Source: Deinococcus indicus
GTDB lineage: Bacteria > Deinococcota > Deinococci > Deinococcales > Deinococcaceae
Direction of reading: 5' to 3'
DNA length: 64,000 nucleotides
Assembly (NCBI RefSeq): GCF_002198095.1
Contig: NZ_NHMK01000014.1
Span: forward strand, 124,001-188,000
Part shown: positions 1-14,762 of the stretch, one piece after another
How the letters are laid out: every line of letters begins with the position of its first letter
Position numbering within the stretch: the first letter of the stretch is position 1
The notes under the pieces: model-generated
Told to the model about the DNA's origin: nothing
The model's input: the letters and a program-made list of their open reading frames with translations, nothing else
Databases searched by the model: none
Position numbers and translations under genes: made by a program

Positions 1-1
1 G

Positions 2-427
2 GTGCCGATCGTCCTGGCGACCTTCCCGCTGCTGGCGGGGGTGGAGCAGGCGCAGACGCTGTTCAACATCGTGTTCTTCATCGTGCTGACCAGCGTGCTG
101 CTCCAGGGGACCACCCTGACGCTGGTGGCGCGGTTCCTGCACGTGCGCGAGGCGCTGCCCGAGGTGACGCAGTACCCGATCACGTACACGCCGACCGGGC
201 ACAACAAGAACGAGATGGTCGAGGTGGAGGTCCGGGCGGGCAGCGCCGCCGACGGGCAGCGCATCATGGACCTGAAACTGCCGCCCGAGGCGCTCGTGAT
301 CCTGGTCCACCGGGCCGGGGAGTTCCTGATTCCGAAAGGCGCGACCGAACTGATCGCCGGGGACAGCCTGCTGGTGCTGGCCGGCGAGACGGAACTGCGC
401 GAGGTGGAAGGCAAACTGCACCGCTGA
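2..427 (+). CDS. K+/H+ antiporter, C-terminal part (truncated by window edge)
   Basis: This is the C-terminal part of a monovalent cation/proton antiporter of the CPA1 NhaP2/CvrA kind; the gene begins left of the window. The visible 141 residues start inside the last membrane helices (about residues 1-45, hydrophobic, with the motif TLTLVARFLHV). A soluble tail follows from about residue 65 to the end (EVEVRAGSAADGQ, then LIAGDSLLVLAGE) and reads as a TrkA-C/RCK-C domain, which in this family gates the transporter. The GTG at position 2 is simply an internal Val codon. Stop is TGA at 425-427. A Na+/H+ exchanger of the same fold cannot be excluded. Confidence 0.8.
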   Translation: MPIVLATFPLLAGVEQAQTLFNIVFFIVLTSVLLQGTTLTLVARFLHVREALPEVTQYPITYTPTGHNKNEMVEVEVRAGSAADGQRIMDLKLPPEALVILVHRAGEFLIPKGATELIAGDSLLVLAGETELREVEGKLHR

Positions 428-511
428 GCGTCCCGCCGGGGCGTGGAACGCCGGGGTTTACGGGCGCAGCGGTAAGACTTTGGCGAGGGGGTGGGGCGCA
501 GGCTGGGGAGC

Positions 512-2791
512 ATGATCCTGCCTGCGCCCCGCTCTGTTGCCAGAGGCACCGGTCTGGCGGCGCTGGGGCTGGGGACCGCGTACCTGCTGCACCTGACGTA
601 CCTGCTCGGCTGGACGTCCGGGTCGCTGGAGTGGGAGATGGGGCCGTACCTGCTGGTGTGTCTGGGGTCGGCGGCGCTGATCTGGTCGCTGGCGGCCCGC
701 ACGGAAGCGCCGGGTGCGTGGCGGTGGGTGGCGACCGGCACGTTCAGCTGGGGGATCGGGAACGCCCTGTACACGCTGGGGGACGTGCAGGCGGGCGTGC
801 TGGGTTTCACGGACCCGTGGTTCCTGGCGTTGCCGGTCTGCATGCTGCTGGCCTTCCGGCTGTTCGAGCGGCGCTGGCCGTCGCTGCCGTCGCGGGAGGG
901 GCAGCTGGACGTGGCGGCGCAGGTCATGGCGACCGGGGCGTACCTGTGGTTTTTCGTGCTGGCCGAGCAGATGCAGCGCGCCGGGCCGTCGCTGCTGTCG
1001 AATCTGGTGTCGGCGCTGTACCCGCTGTCGGATCTGGTGCTGCTGACGCTGCTGCTGGCGCAGACGTGGCGCGGCCCGGACGGCGCGCCGCGCGGCATGG
1101 GGTTCCTCGCGGCGGGCATGGTGCTGTTCGTGGTGGCGGACACCGCGTACATCTTCCTGGCGTTGCGGGGCGAGTACCTGGGCAGCATGTGGCCGGACGC
1201 GCTGTGGCCGCTGGCGGCGCTGCTGTTCGCGGCGGGGGCGTGGCAGGCGGGGCGGCCGCGCCCGCTGAGGAGCGGCGCGCCGCGCCGGCCGCGTTCGTTG
1301 TGGTACGGGCCGCTCGCGCCATACTCGGCGCTGCTGGCGGGATTCACGCTGCTGGGCGGGGTGGGGTTGTCGCTGGAGGCGCGGGGGGCGCTGTACGCGA
1401 CGTTCTTCGCGGCCGTGTTCGTCGCGGCCCGGCAGACGCTGACGCTGCGGCAACTGGAGGACAGCCGCGCGCGGCTGGAATTCCAGTCCCGGCACGACGC
1501 ACTGACCGGGCTGGGCAACCGCCGGCAGCTGCACCTGTCCCTGGAGGCCTGCGCGGGCCACGCGCAGGGAACGGGCGTCCTGATCGTGGACCTGGACGAC
1601 TTCCGGTTCGTGAACGAGGCGCTCGGGCACCGGGCCGGGGACGCGTTCCTGCAACGGACGGCCGCCACGCTGCGGGATCAGGCGGCCGCGCTGAACGGCG
1701 AGTGCTTTCACCTGAGCGCCGACGAGTTCGTGGTGATCGTCCCGGCCACGCACGAGGAGACGCTGCGGGCGGCGGGCGAGACGCTGCGGGCGGCCCTGCG
1801 GGAACCCGTCACGCTCGAGGGGCAGGTGCTGAACATCACGGCGTCGGTGGGGGCGGCGCTGCGGCCGGCGGACGGAGGATGGAGCGGCGCGGCCCTGCTG
1901 CGGCGCGCGGACCTCGCCATGAAGGAGGTCAAACGCAGCGGCGGGAACGCCGTGCGGCTGTTCGATCCGCTGCGCGACGACGAGGCCGCCGCGCGGCGCG
2001 TGACGATCGAGACGCGGCTGCGCGGCGCCGCCGAACGCGGGGAACTGCAACTGCACTACCAGCCGCAACTGGAGCGCGGCGGGCAGCGCGTGCATTTCGA
2101 GGCGCTGCTGCGCTGGCAGGACGCGCAGCTGGGCGCCGTCTCCCCGGCCGAGTTCGTGCCGGTCGCGGAGGGCGCGGGCCTGATGGTCAGCCTGGACCGC
2201 TGGGTGATCGCGCAGGCGTGCCGGCAGCTGGCCGCGTGGCGGGCGGCCGGGCGGGAGTGGCAGGTGGCGGTGAACATCAGCCCGCCGAACCTGGTGCGGC
2301 CGGATTTCCTGCCGTTCCTGCTGCGGACGCTGCGCGAGCATGACCTGCCGCCCGCCGCGCTGAGCCTGGAGGTCACGGAGCGCCTGCTGATCGAGAACGA
2401 GGCGCAGGCCGCGCAGACCCTTCAGGCCCTGCTGGACCTGGGAATCGAGGTGGCGGTCGATGATTTCGGGGTGGGACAGTCGTCGCTGTCGTCGTTGCTG
2501 CGCCTGCCGATCAGCGTGCTGAAGGTGGACCGGGCGTTCGTGACGGAACTCACGGGGGACCGCGCGGACGGGCAGGCGGCGTTCAAGGTGGTGCAGGCGG
2601 TCGTGGGGCTGGGCCGCGCGCTGAACCTGCGGGTGGTGGCCGAGGGGGTGGAAACGCCGGAGCAGGCGCAGCTGCTGTGGGAACTGGGCGTGGACGCCCT
2701 GCAGGGCTACTGGATCGGGCGGGCCGCGCCGCCGGAACTGCTGACCGCAGCGCCCGGCGGCGCGGCGTGGCCGGCGCCCGGCGTTGTCTGA
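512..2791 (+). CDS. Membrane GGDEF-EAL protein (c-di-GMP phosphodiesterase, degenerate GGDEF)
   Basis: Predicted 759-residue cyclic-di-GMP signalling protein. Residues about 10-310 are a run of roughly eight hydrophobic segments (membrane sensor region). A GGDEF domain follows ([10 protein letters not shown] near 328), but its signature reads SADEF near residue 401, so cyclase activity is doubtful. The EAL domain (about 505-750) keeps FEALLRW near 529, [17 protein letters not shown] near 649, a Lys-Val-Asp and AEGVE, so c-di-GMP hydrolysis is the likely activity. The ATG at 512 follows GGGGAG with good spacing and was preferred to a GTG at 491. It may work as a GTP-sensing phosphodiesterase, as known for other degenerate GGDEF-EAL proteins; that is inference. 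Confidence 0.85.
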   Translation: MILPAPRSVARGTGLAALGLGTAYLLHLTYLLGWTSGSLEWEMGPYLLVCLGSAALIWSLAARTEAPGAWRWVATGTFSWGIGNALYTLGDVQAGVLGFTDPWFLALPVCMLLAFRLFERRWPSLPSREGQLDVAAQVMATGAYLWFFVLAEQMQRAGPSLLSNLVSALYPLSDLVLLTLLLAQTWRGPDGAPRGMGFLAAGMVLFVVADTAYIFLALRGEYLGSMWPDALWPLAALLFAAGAWQAGRPRPLRSGAPRRPRSLWYGPLAPYSALLAGFTLLGGVGLSLEARGALYATFFAAVFVAARQTLTLRQLEDSRARLEFQSRHDALTGLGNRRQLHLSLEACAGHAQGTGVLIVDLDDFRFVNEALGHRAGDAFLQRTAATLRDQAAALNGECFHLSADEFVVIVPATHEETLRAAGETLRAALREPVTLEGQVLNITASVGAALRPADGGWSGAALLRRADLAMKEVKRSGGNAVRLFDPLRDDEAAARRVTIETRLRGAAERGELQLHYQPQLERGGQRVHFEALLRWQDAQLGAVSPAEFVPVAEGAGLMVSLDRWVIAQACRQLAAWRAAGREWQVAVNISPPNLVRPDFLPFLLRTLREHDLPPAALSLEVTERLLIENEAQAAQTLQALLDLGIEVAVDDFGVGQSSLSSLLRLPISVLKVDRAFVTELTGDRADGQAAFKVVQAVVGLGRALNLRVVAEGVETPEQAQLLWELGVDALQGYWIGRAAPPELLTAAPGGAAWPAPGVV

Positions 2792-2832
2792 CCTGCAAAG
2801 ACACGGGGGACACCGGGCTGCGGCGGCGGTGT

Positions 2833-2838
2833 TACCGT
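2833..2838 (+). promoter_or_regulatory. Candidate leaderless -10 (TACCGT) of glyA
   Basis: TACCGT matches TANNNT and ends 6 nt before the A of the glyA ATG, so transcription should start at or within a base or two of the start codon. No convincing -35 is seen. The same arrangement recurs at about twenty genes in this window. Confidence 0.5.
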
Positions 2839-2844
2839 GGGGTC

Positions 2845-4071
<1,227 letters not shown>

Positions 4072-4090
4072 ACCCGGCGCGCCACCCGGC

Positions 4091-4132
4091 AGGGCAGAGG
4101 CAGTGGGGGGATTCCCTCACTGCCTCTGCCCT
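4091..4132 (+). terminator. Hairpin terminator after glyA
   Basis: Two perfect 15-nt complementary arms (4091-4105 and 4118-4132, AGGGCAGAGGCAGTG and its complement) enclose a 12-nt loop 20 nt after the glyA stop. There is no T-tract, so it may stop transcription weakly or protect the 3' end. Confidence 0.6.
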
Positions 4133-4257
4133 ATCCGCCTCTGCTCTGTCTGTCCTGCCCGGCCCGCAGGCACCGACATCCGACCCTCCCCCCCCAGCGC
4201 GACGCACCCGCCGCCTGTGAGAATTCCGTCAATTCGCGTGGCATAGTGGGAACATCC

Positions 4258-5337
4258 ATGACCGAACCGCCCACCCCACAGGTCAGCTACGCTGAACTGA
4301 CCCTGCAACTCACCCGGCTGGGCCTGAACGCCCCGGACCTCGGCAGCGCCATGCAGCCCGTCCTGGACGCCCTGGTCACCCACACCGCCGCCGACGGGGC
4401 CGGGTACTTCCAGTGGTGGGAATCCGAACAGACCTTCCGCATCCGCGCCGTCAGCGGCCGCCACCCCTGGCACGCCACGTCCGGCCTGCCCGCCACGCTG
4501 CCGCTGATCCAGGCGCTGCGGGCCGCTGACAGCGTCAGCTTCTACACCGACACCCTGACCCACCCCGCCGCGACCGGTTTCCCGGCGCTGGGCATGCACG
4601 CCCTGATCGCCGCGCCCGTCCACGACCGCCAGGGCCACCTGATCGGCGCGCTGCTCGCCCACGCGCACATCCCGCACGTCTGGACGGACATCGAATGCGC
4701 CCTGACCGGCAGCGTCACCGGCCTGCTGGCACTGCTCGCCGCCCGCCTGGACGCCGAGGAACGCGAACGCGAGGCGCACGAGAGCGCCCTGCGAACCCTG
4801 GGCCTGTTCCTAGAAGCGCGGGACGCCGAAACGCACGGCCACACCGACCGGGTCACGCAGCTCGCCGTGCGGCTGGGCCGCGCCCTGAACCTCGACGAAC
4901 CCAGCCTGTGCGCCCTGCGCTGGGGCGCGTACCTGCACGACATCGGCAAGATCACCCTGCCCGACGACGTGCTGCGCTGGCCCGGCCCGTTCAGCCCCGC
5001 GCAACGCGAACGGATGCGCGTCCACGTCGAGGAGGGCGTGTCGCTGGCGCAGCAGCTGACGTTCCTGCCGCAACCCGCCCTGGACGTCATCGCCGCCCAC
5101 CACGAACGCTGGGACGGCAGCGGCTACCCGCTGGGCCAGCGCGGCCAGAACATTCCCCTCCCGGCCCGCATCTTCGCCGTGTGCGACGTGTTCGACGCCC
5201 TGACCAGCAACCGTCCCTACAAGCACGCCTGGAGTACCGACGAGGCGCTGGCCTTCGTGCAGTCCGCCAGCGGCACGCACTTCGACCCGCAGGTCGTGCA
5301 GGCCCTCGTGAAGGTTCTCGGGCACCACGCAGCGTAA
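4258..5337 (+). CDS. GAF and HD-GYP domain c-di-GMP phosphodiesterase
   Basis: Predicted 359-residue soluble signalling protein. Residues about 20-165 resemble a GAF sensor domain, and a charged linker (LDAEEREREAHESA) leads into an HD-GYP domain. The HD pair is in YLHDIGK near residue 226, and HHERWDGSGYP supplies the second metal site plus the GYP signature; RIFAVCDVFDAL and a late HFDP also match. HD-GYP domains hydrolyse c-di-GMP to pGpG or GMP. The ATG at 4258 was chosen; a GTG at 4246 is possible. CATAGT at 4242-4247 is a possible -10. The ligand of the GAF domain cannot be read from the sequence. Confidence 0.9.
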   Translation: MTEPPTPQVSYAELTLQLTRLGLNAPDLGSAMQPVLDALVTHTAADGAGYFQWWESEQTFRIRAVSGRHPWHATSGLPATLPLIQALRAADSVSFYTDTLTHPAATGFPALGMHALIAAPVHDRQGHLIGALLAHAHIPHVWTDIECALTGSVTGLLALLAARLDAEEREREAHESALRTLGLFLEARDAETHGHTDRVTQLAVRLGRALNLDEPSLCALRWGAYLHDIGKITLPDDVLRWPGPFSPAQRERMRVHVEEGVSLAQQLTFLPQPALDVIAAHHERWDGSGYPLGQRGQNIPLPARIFAVCDVFDALTSNRPYKHAWSTDEALAFVQSASGTHFDPQVVQALVKVLGHHAA

Positions 5338-5352
5338 GCAGACAGCATAGTA

Positions 5353-5367
5353 AGAATAGCTTATTCT
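5353..5367. promoter_or_regulatory. Palindrome upstream of the NTF2-like gene
   Basis: AGAATA and TATTCT are perfect 6-bp inverted arms around GCT. It lies 13 nt after the HD-GYP stop and about 20 nt before the TACGGT hexamer of the next gene. It is AT-rich in a GC-rich region, so an operator is plausible; a short terminator is the alternative. Confidence 0.35.
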
Positions 5368-5398
5368 GCCTGAAGACAATCAGGTGCTACGGTAGCCC

Positions 5399-5828
5399 AT
5401 GCACCCCGAACAACTCCTCCAGGCCTACGCCGACGCCGTCCACGCCCGCGACGCTGAAGCCCTGCTCGCCCTGTACCACCCGCACGTCACCGTGTACGAC
5501 ATGTGGGAACACTGGCTCTACGACGGCCAGCCGGCATGGCGCGGCATGGCGCGGCATGGTCGAGGGCTGGTTCGCCAGCCTCGGCGACGAGCGGGTGCAG
5601 GTCACCTTCGACGATGTCCGCAGCACCGTCACGCCGGAGATGGCCCTCGTGCACGCCTTCGCCACCTACGCGGGCCTGAATGCCAGCGGCGAACGCCTGC
5701 ACGCCATGAACAACCGATTGAGCCTCACCCTCACCCGCAGCGGCGACGGCTGGTTGATCCTCCACGAACACAGCAGCGCCCCCGCCGACTTCAGCAGCGG
5801 CAAGGTCAACCTCCACCGACCAGCGTAG
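5399..5828 (+). pseudogene. NTF2-like (SnoaL/DUF4440-type) gene, frameshifted by a 10-bp duplication
   Basis: The first part of the frame from ATG 5399 (MHPEQLLQAYADAVHARDAE) and the second part in another frame (MVEGWFASLGDERVQVTF to VNLHRPA, stop TAG 5826-5828) together form one small NTF2-like fold protein of the nuclear transport factor 2/SnoaL type. At 5533-5559 the 10-mer GGCATGGCGC is present 2.7 times. Removing one unit restores a continuous 139-residue protein with PAWRGMVEGW across the junction. As given, the frame runs on into antisense sequence. TACGGT (5388-5393) lies 5 nt before the ATG. Binding or enzymatic function of the intact protein is not predictable. Confidence 0.8.
5533..5559 (+). 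repeat. Tandem 10-mer (GGCATGGCGC, 2.7 copies) inside a gene
   Basis: Units lie at 5533-5542, 5543-5552 and a partial one at 5553-5559. Ten is not a multiple of three, so gain or loss of one unit switches the reading frame of the NTF2-like gene. Confidence 0.9.
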
Positions 5829-5841
5829 ACTCGCCCAGCAG

Positions 5842-5880
5842 AAGGCCGCACCTCTCCCCTGACTGGGGCGGCGCGGCCTT
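5842..5880. terminator. Bidirectional terminator between convergent genes
   Basis: AAGGCCGC (5842-5849) pairs with GCGGCCTT (5873-5880), and an inner CCCC...GGGG adds to the stem. It lies between the NTF2-like gene (+) and the XRE regulator (-), with T-rich sequence after it on the plus strand. Confidence 0.6.
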
Positions 5881-5889
5881 TCCGTTTCG

Positions 5890-6090
5890 TCACGGCTGGT
5901 GGTCGTCCTGGAAGATGTCCTCGATGCGCTGCCCGAACAGGCGGGCTAGTTTGAAGGCCAGCGGCAGGCTGGGGTCGTACCGGCCGGTTTCCAGGGCGTT
6001 GACGGTCTGGCGGGACACGTCGAGCTGATCGGCGAGATCGGCCTGCGTCCAGCCGCGCGCGGTGCGGAGTTCGCGCAGGCGGTTGTTCAT
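5890..6090 (-). CDS. Small XRE-family transcriptional regulator
   Basis: A 66-residue protein that is almost only a helix-turn-helix: RELRTARGWTQADLADQL then VSRQTVNALETGRY, the classic Cro/CI-type recognition helix. It binds DNA and probably represses its own operon. Its ATG overlaps the stop of the upstream membrane-protein gene by 4 nt (ATGA), so the two are co-translated. Such short XRE proteins with a membrane partner gene are common in bacteria, but the signal they respond to is not evident here. Confidence 0.88.
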   Translation of the reverse strand: MNNRLRELRTARGWTQADLADQLDVSRQTVNALETGRYDPSLPLAFKLARLFGQRIEDIFQDDHQP

Positions 6091-6521
6091 TCGCCGTCCT
6101 TCCAGCGCAGGTAGCGGTTGGTGGCCCACATGATCAGCATGGACCCGACCAGGGCGAGGTACACCGGCCAGAACGGCAGGGGCGGCGGGGTGGTCAGCGG
6201 GGCGCCCGCGGTGTTCATCGTGGACAGGAAGCTCCAGAGGAGCAGCAGGGCGACGGCGTTCGACAGGAACATGCCGGTGACCATCCAGGCTTTCAGGAAA
6301 CGCAGTCGGGCGCGTTCGTCGAGGACGCGGTACTGCCGGAACCAGATGAACTGGCCGCCGATCAGGGAGGCGGTCATCAGGGTCCAGTGGGCGCCGAAGT
6401 TGGTGGGGTAGCGGGCAGCCAGCAGGAACAGGGCGATGCAGACGATGATGAACAGCAGTTCCAGGCGGCGCATCTGGCTGAACTGGCGGTCGCGGCGGGT
6501 GGGCATTCGTTCCGATTTCAT
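6087..6521 (-). CDS. Four-helix membrane protein paired with an XRE regulator
   Basis: A 144-residue integral membrane protein of unknown function. About four hydrophobic stretches are visible: FIIVCIALFLLAA near residue 30, a segment near 50, one near 90 (FLSNAVALLLLWSF) and one near 125. The ATG at 6521 follows GGAGG with 5-nt spacing. It is first in a two-gene operon with the XRE regulator (4-nt overlap) and lies behind a TTGACA promoter and a short palindrome. I do not recognise the family with confidence; the arrangement suggests the membrane protein and regulator act together. Confidence 0.75.
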   Translation of the reverse strand: MKSERMPTRRDRQFSQMRRLELLFIIVCIALFLLAARYPTNFGAHWTLMTASLIGGQFIWFRQYRVLDERARLRFLKAWMVTGMFLSNAVALLLLWSFLSTMNTAGAPLTTPPPLPFWPVYLALVGSMLIMWATNRYLRWKDGE

Positions 6522-6536
6522 GGGAGCCTCCAGCAT

Positions 6537-6552
6537 GTCAAGTTTGCTTGAC
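6537..6552 (-). promoter_or_regulatory. Operator-like palindrome of the XRE operon
   Basis: GTCAAG and CTTGAC are perfect 6-bp inverted arms around TTTG. It lies between the predicted promoter and the ribosome-binding site, where a bound XRE repressor would block transcription. Part of the motif recurs in the -35 region (TGTCAAG on the plus strand at 6579-6585). Confidence 0.5.
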
Positions 6553-6554
6553 TC

Positions 6555-6584
6555 ACCCTAACCGGCCGTCCCCCGCGCTGTCAA
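6555..6584 (-). promoter_or_regulatory. Predicted promoter of the XRE operon
   Basis: On the minus strand TTGACA is followed after 18 nt by TAGGGT. This is one of the few places in the window with a consensus -35 and a normal leader carrying a Shine-Dalgarno sequence. Confidence 0.5.
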
Positions 6585-6611
6585 GTGATCTTTACATCGC
6601 CGAAACCGAAA

Positions 6612-6633
6612 AGGCGGGCCTTCACGCCCGCCT
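6612..6633 (-). terminator. Terminator after gltD
   Basis: AGGCGGGC and GCCCGCCT form an 8-bp stem with a 6-nt loop 18 nt after the gltD stop. On the minus strand the tail reads TTTTCGGTTTC, a fair T-rich tract. Confidence 0.7.
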
Positions 6634-6651
6634 CCTCTTCCCTGCCTACGC

Positions 6652-8115
6652 TCAGCGGGGCAGGACGCTGGTGCCCATGAGGTGCTGGTCGATGGCGCGG
6701 GCGGCCTGACGGCCCTCGCGGATGGCCCACACGACGAGGCTCTGGCCGCGGCGCATGTCCCCGGCGGCGAAGACACCTTCGACGTTGGTGTGGTAACCGC
6801 CCTCGTCGGTGTGGGCGTGGGCGTTGCCGCGGGCGTCCTTCTGGATGCCGAAGGCGTCGATAACGCTGCCGACGGGGCTGACGAAGCCCATGGCGAGCAG
6901 GACGAGGTCGGCCTTGTGGACCTCCTCGCTGCCGGGGATTTCGGTCAGCTGGCCGTCCCTCAGTTCCATGCGGACGGTCTTGACGCCCGTGACCTTGCCG
7001 CCCTTGCCGATGAATTCCTTGGTGGCGATGGCGAATTCACGCACGGCGCCTTCCTCGTGGCTGGTGCTGGTGCGGAGTTTCATGGGCCAGTAGGGCCACA
7101 CGAGGGGTTTGTTCTCCTGTTCGGGCGGCTGGGGCATCACCTCGAACTGGGTGACGCTGGCGGCGCCGTGGCGGTTGCTGGTGCCCACGCAGTCACTGCC
7201 GGTGTCGCCGCCGCCGATCACGATGACGTGCTTGCCGTCGGCGCGCAGCTGCTTTTTCAGCTTGTCGCCCGCGTTCACGCGGTTCTGCTGCGGCAGGAAC
7301 TCCATGGCGAAGTGAATGCCGTCCAGCTCGCGGCCGGGGGCGGGCAGGTCGCGGGGCTGCTCGGCTCCGCCCGCCAGAAGGACGGCGTCGAACTCTGCTT
7401 TCAGTTCGTCGGGCGTGACGGTCTGCTTGCTGAGGTTCGTGATCCGGCTGCCCTCGGGCCACGCGCCTACCAGCACGCCGGTGCGGAAGGTCACGCCCTC
7501 GGCCTGCATCTGTTCGACGCGGCGGTCGATGTGGTGCTTGTCCATCTTGAAGTCGGGAATGCCGTAACGCATCAGGCCGCCCACGCGGTCGTTCTTCTCG
7601 AACACGGTCACGTCGTGCCCGGCACGCGCGAGTTGCTGCGCGGCGGCCAGCCCGGCGGGACCCGAACCGATCACGGCGACCTTCTTGCCGGTCTTCACGG
7701 CGGGGGGTTGCGGCGTGACCCAGCCTTCCTGCCAGCCGCGTTCGATGATGCTCAGCTCGATGCTCTTGATGCCGACCGCGTCGCCGTTGATGTTCAGGGT
7801 GCAGGCGGCCTCGCAGGGGGCGGGGCAGATGCGACCCGTGAACTCGGGGAAGTTGTTCGTGGAGTGCAGGGTGTCCAGCGCGCTGCGCCAGTCGTCCTGG
7901 TACACGAGGTTGTTGAAGTCCGGGATGATATTCCCGACGGGGCAGCCGTTGTTGCAGAACGGAATGCCGCAGTCCATACAGCGCGTCGCCTGGAGGCGGG
8001 CGGCGTCCGGGGCGAGGGGCAGCAGGAACTCGTGGTAGTGCTTGAGGCGCGCGTCGACCGGGGCGTACTGGTCCTTGATGCGCGGCTGGTCGAGGAAGCC
8101 GGTGATCTTGCTCAT
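6652..8115 (-). CDS. gltD: Glutamate synthase small subunit
   Basis: The NADPH-oxidising subunit of glutamate synthase. It passes electrons through FAD and 4Fe-4S clusters to GltB, which forms two glutamates from glutamine and 2-oxoglutarate. At 487 residues it has the usual length. Visible motifs are [13 protein letters not shown] (cluster ligands, about 42-54), [13 protein letters not shown] (FAD, near 148), [11 protein letters not shown] (NADPH, near 300) and a C-terminal FAADMRRGQ-type FAD contact ([10 protein letters not shown]). The ATG at 8115 follows GGAG. It lies 192 nt after gltB on the same strand, separated by a hairpin, so the two probably share a transcript with reduced read-through. 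Confidence 0.96.
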   Translation of the reverse strand: MSKITGFLDQPRIKDQYAPVDARLKHYHEFLLPLAPDAARLQATRCMDCGIPFCNNGCPVGNIIPDFNNLVYQDDWRSALDTLHSTNNFPEFTGRICPAPCEAACTLNINGDAVGIKSIELSIIERGWQEGWVTPQPPAVKTGKKVAVIGSGPAGLAAAQQLARAGHDVTVFEKNDRVGGLMRYGIPDFKMDKHHIDRRVEQMQAEGVTFRTGVLVGAWPEGSRITNLSKQTVTPDELKAEFDAVLLAGGAEQPRDLPAPGRELDGIHFAMEFLPQQNRVNAGDKLKKQLRADGKHVIVIGGGDTGSDCVGTSNRHGAASVTQFEVMPQPPEQENKPLVWPYWPMKLRTSTSHEEGAVREFAIATKEFIGKGGKVTGVKTVRMELRDGQLTEIPGSEEVHKADLVLLAMGFVSPVGSVIDAFGIQKDARGNAHAHTDEGGYHTNVEGVFAAGDMRRGQSLVVWAIREGRQAARAIDQHLMGTSVLPR

Positions 8116-8272
8116 GCGTGCTCCGGTGGGGGGGCAGCGCCCGCCGCCTGAACTGGGCGGGCACTGGGAGGGGCTTCGACGGGACTCATCCGATTCCACA
8201 CCATGTCAGAAGGGCGCTGCCATGCTGTTCCATCTCCTGAGTCCCGTCCAGACTCGTACTCGCATCCGCTCG

Positions 8273-8301
8273 GCTCCGTTCAGCACGGCACTGAACGGAG
8301 C
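8273..8301 (-). terminator. Hairpin between gltB and gltD
   Basis: GCTCCGTTCAG and its complement form a perfect 11-bp stem (8273-8283 with 8291-8301) around a 7-nt loop, just after the gltB stop. No clear T-tract follows, so it may attenuate or set subunit stoichiometry rather than fully terminate. Confidence 0.5.
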
Positions 8302-8307
8302 GGAGTG

Positions 8308-13116
<4,809 letters not shown>

Positions 13117-13189
13117 GTTGACGCTCCCATCTCGCTCGTGACTCGCTGGCCCGCAGGGTGCAGGCTGCTAGAATCACCATACAGAGAGA

Positions 13190-13203
13190 TGCATGTCTAT
13201 GCA
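13190..13203. promoter_or_regulatory. Palindrome upstream of gltB
   Basis: TGCAT and ATGCA are 5-bp inverted arms around GTCT, 74 nt upstream of the gltB start. A regulator site is possible but short palindromes of this length arise by chance. Confidence 0.25.
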
Positions 13204-13455
13204 GGGCCGTTGTTTATAACGGGTCCAATGTTCTGTGCACACTTTTCTGCACATCCAGCCACTTTTTCCGCCACCCGGCGCAATACCCGTCCCCCACCGA
13301 GCACTTTGCTTCCCGAAGGTTGCCCATCCGGACACTCCGGGCGCAAGGATCGCCGCGCACGCCCCGGCACCCGCCGCCCAGCGCGCCCACCTTCATGCAG
13401 CGGGTGACCGCCCCGCCCGGAAGCCAGCGCCTTCCTGCGCGCGCCGCCGGGGTGG

Positions 13456-13500
13456 GCAGCCCAGTCCATCGGAGTCCGTCTCATCAATGATGCGGACACT
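13456..13500. repeat. Repeat family 1, end remnants
   Basis: GCAGCCCAGTCCATCGGAGT followed by CCGTCTCA matches the right end of repeat family 1. Four nt later TGATGCGGACACTG resembles the left end of another copy. The internal body is missing. Confidence 0.55.
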
Positions 13501-13570
13501 GTTCAAGCGCCAGATGTGACCGGCATGGACAACATCTTCTGTCACGCCATTCCTGCTCACCCCCTCCCAG

Positions 13571-13591
13571 CCTCCCCCCTCAAGGGGGAGG
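13571..13591. repeat. Repeat family 3 hairpin
   Basis: CCTCCCCC (13571-13578) pairs perfectly with GGGGGAGG (13584-13591) around a 5-nt loop, preceded by CACCCCCTCCCAG. The same lead-in and stem recur at 30631-30687, and related stems near 34141-34267 and 54432-54595. Confidence 0.6.
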
Positions 13592-13655
13592 GGCAAACAA
13601 CACGGCGTGGTCATCGCTGGTCTGACCTGAAGGGATGAACCTGTCCGCACCATTG

Positions 13656-13821
13656 ATCACACGGACTGCCGTTTGTTTCGCTGGCAATCCGGAACTTCAC
13701 CGCCCCTGCCGGCTCCACGTCCGGCAGCCCGCTGTTACTCCCACTCTGCGGAGCAGCTCTCCGAGTCGCATCCGCTCGGACCGGGCGGGCTTTGCAGCCC
13801 ATTCAATCGGAGTCCGTCTCA
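13656..13821. repeat. Repeat family 1, copy A (166 bp, with internal insertion)
   Basis: It has the conserved body (GTTTGTTTCGC, CAATCCGGAACTTCACCG, GCCGGCTCCACGTCCGG, CGCATCCGCTCGGA, GGGCTTTGCAGCCC, ATTCAATCGGAGTCCG). About 30 extra bp (ACTCTGCGGAGCAGCTCTCC region) are inserted near 13741-13770. The right end supplies the TGA stop (13819-13821, read on the minus strand) of the neighbouring phosphatase gene. Confidence 0.8.
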
Positions 13822-14685
13822 GGCGGGGGTCAGCTGAAACAGCGCCAGTTCCGGTTCGCACAGGTTCCGCAGCGGCAGGCCGCTCAGGCCCAGGCCCCGG
13901 CTGACGTAGGCGGGCGTGCCGTGCGCGCCCTGCACCCAGCCCATCGCGTACCGCTGCCCGTAGCGGCTGGGCACCACCGGGGCGCCCAGGCCCGGCAGCC
14001 GCACCTGCCCGCCGTGCGTGTGCCCGCACAGCGTCAGTCCCGCCGGGCGCGGCAGGTCGGGCAGCAGGTCCGGGTTGTGCGTGACGAGCAGCGTGGCCCG
14101 CCCCCCCGCCCCGGCCAGTGCGCCCGTCACGTCCGGCGTGCCGAACCACAGGTCGTCCGTGCCGCCCACCCAGGTGTCTTCGCGCAGCGCGCGGCCCGTG
14201 TCGCGCAGGACCGTCACGCCGGCCCGCGCGAACTCGGCTTCCAGTTCGGCGCGTTTCGCGGTCCAGTCCGCGCGGGGCGCGCCGTACTGCCGGCCCCCGT
14301 ACCGCCCGAAACTGCCGTAGTCGTGGTTGCCCCACACTGCGAAGGTACCCAGCGGCGCCCGCAGCCGGCGCAGTTCGCGCAGCAGCGGTTCCGGCGGGGC
14401 GTCCATGCGGGCGTCCAGCTGATCGCCCCCCAGCAGGACCACGTCGGGCCGCAGGTCGTTCGTGGCGTCCACCCAGGCAGCCACGCTGCCCGCACCGATG
14501 AACAGCCCGTAGTGCAGGTCCGTCAGGAACGCCACGCGCAGCGGGGCGCGCAGGCCCGGCAGGGCGCGGGCGTGTCGGGTCACGCCGAACCGGTAGGCCT
14601 GCGCCGCGCCCGCCCCTCCGGCCGCCAGGGCCGCCAGACCTCCGCCTCCCAGGGCGCGCAGGACGTGGCGGCGGGTCACGGTCAT
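13819..14685 (-). CDS. Exported metallophosphoesterase (YkuE-like)
   Basis: A 288-residue calcineurin-like phosphoesterase. The N-terminus [13 protein letters not shown] plus an Ala/Gly-rich stretch looks like a twin-arginine signal or anchor. The metal-site motifs are all present: TDLHYG (near 55), GGDQLD (near 84), GNHD (near 118) and GHTHGG (near 222). Related YkuE/YaeI-type proteins are membrane-associated phosphoesterases, some acting on lipid-linked phosphates; the substrate here is unknown. The gene is alone on its strand. Its TGA stop lies inside the end of repeat family 1 copy A. Confidence 0.85.
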   Translation of the reverse strand: MTVTRRHVLRALGGGGLAALAAGGAGAAQAYRFGVTRHARALPGLRAPLRVAFLTDLHYGLFIGAGSVAAWVDATNDLRPDVVLLGGDQLDARMDAPPEPLLRELRRLRAPLGTFAVWGNHDYGSFGRYGGRQYGAPRADWTAKRAELEAEFARAGVTVLRDTGRALREDTWVGGTDDLWFGTPDVTGALAGAGGRATLLVTHNPDLLPDLPRPAGLTLCGHTHGGQVRLPGLGAPVVPSRYGQRYAMGWVQGAHGTPAYVSRGLGLSGLPLRNLCEPELALFQLTPA

Positions 14686-14762
14686 GCCCTTACCCTAGCG
14701 TCCGGGCCGGTCGGGGGGCGTCCACCGGAAGGTGCACGCGGGCGGCGCGGTAGACTGCCGGG

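Larger units (their letters stand above)
13117..13655. other. Gene-free region upstream of gltB
   Basis: No protein-like frame is seen in this stretch. It holds a small palindrome TGCAT-GTCT-ATGCA (13190-13203) about 75 nt upstream of gltB, an AT-rich patch (TTTATAAC, 13212-13219) that could be part of a gltB promoter, a remnant of repeat family 1 (13456-13500) and a C/G-rich hairpin of repeat family 3 (13571-13591). I could not assign a gltB promoter with confidence. Confidence 0.5.

Noticed and set aside
5533..5559. Programmed ribosomal frameshift at the 10-mer array
   Set aside because: There is no slippery heptamer or following pseudoknot, and deletion of one unit restores the frame exactly, so duplication is the simpler explanation.
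5399..6028. Continuous frame from ATG 5399 to 6028 as a real gene
   Set aside because: After the 10-mer duplication it encodes Arg/Pro-rich sequence without NTF2 character and runs antisense into the XRE gene; the true continuation is in another frame.
13656..13821. Insertion sequence
   Set aside because: The palindromic 140-166-bp elements encode no transposase and no complete IS is visible; they are better called small non-coding repeats.
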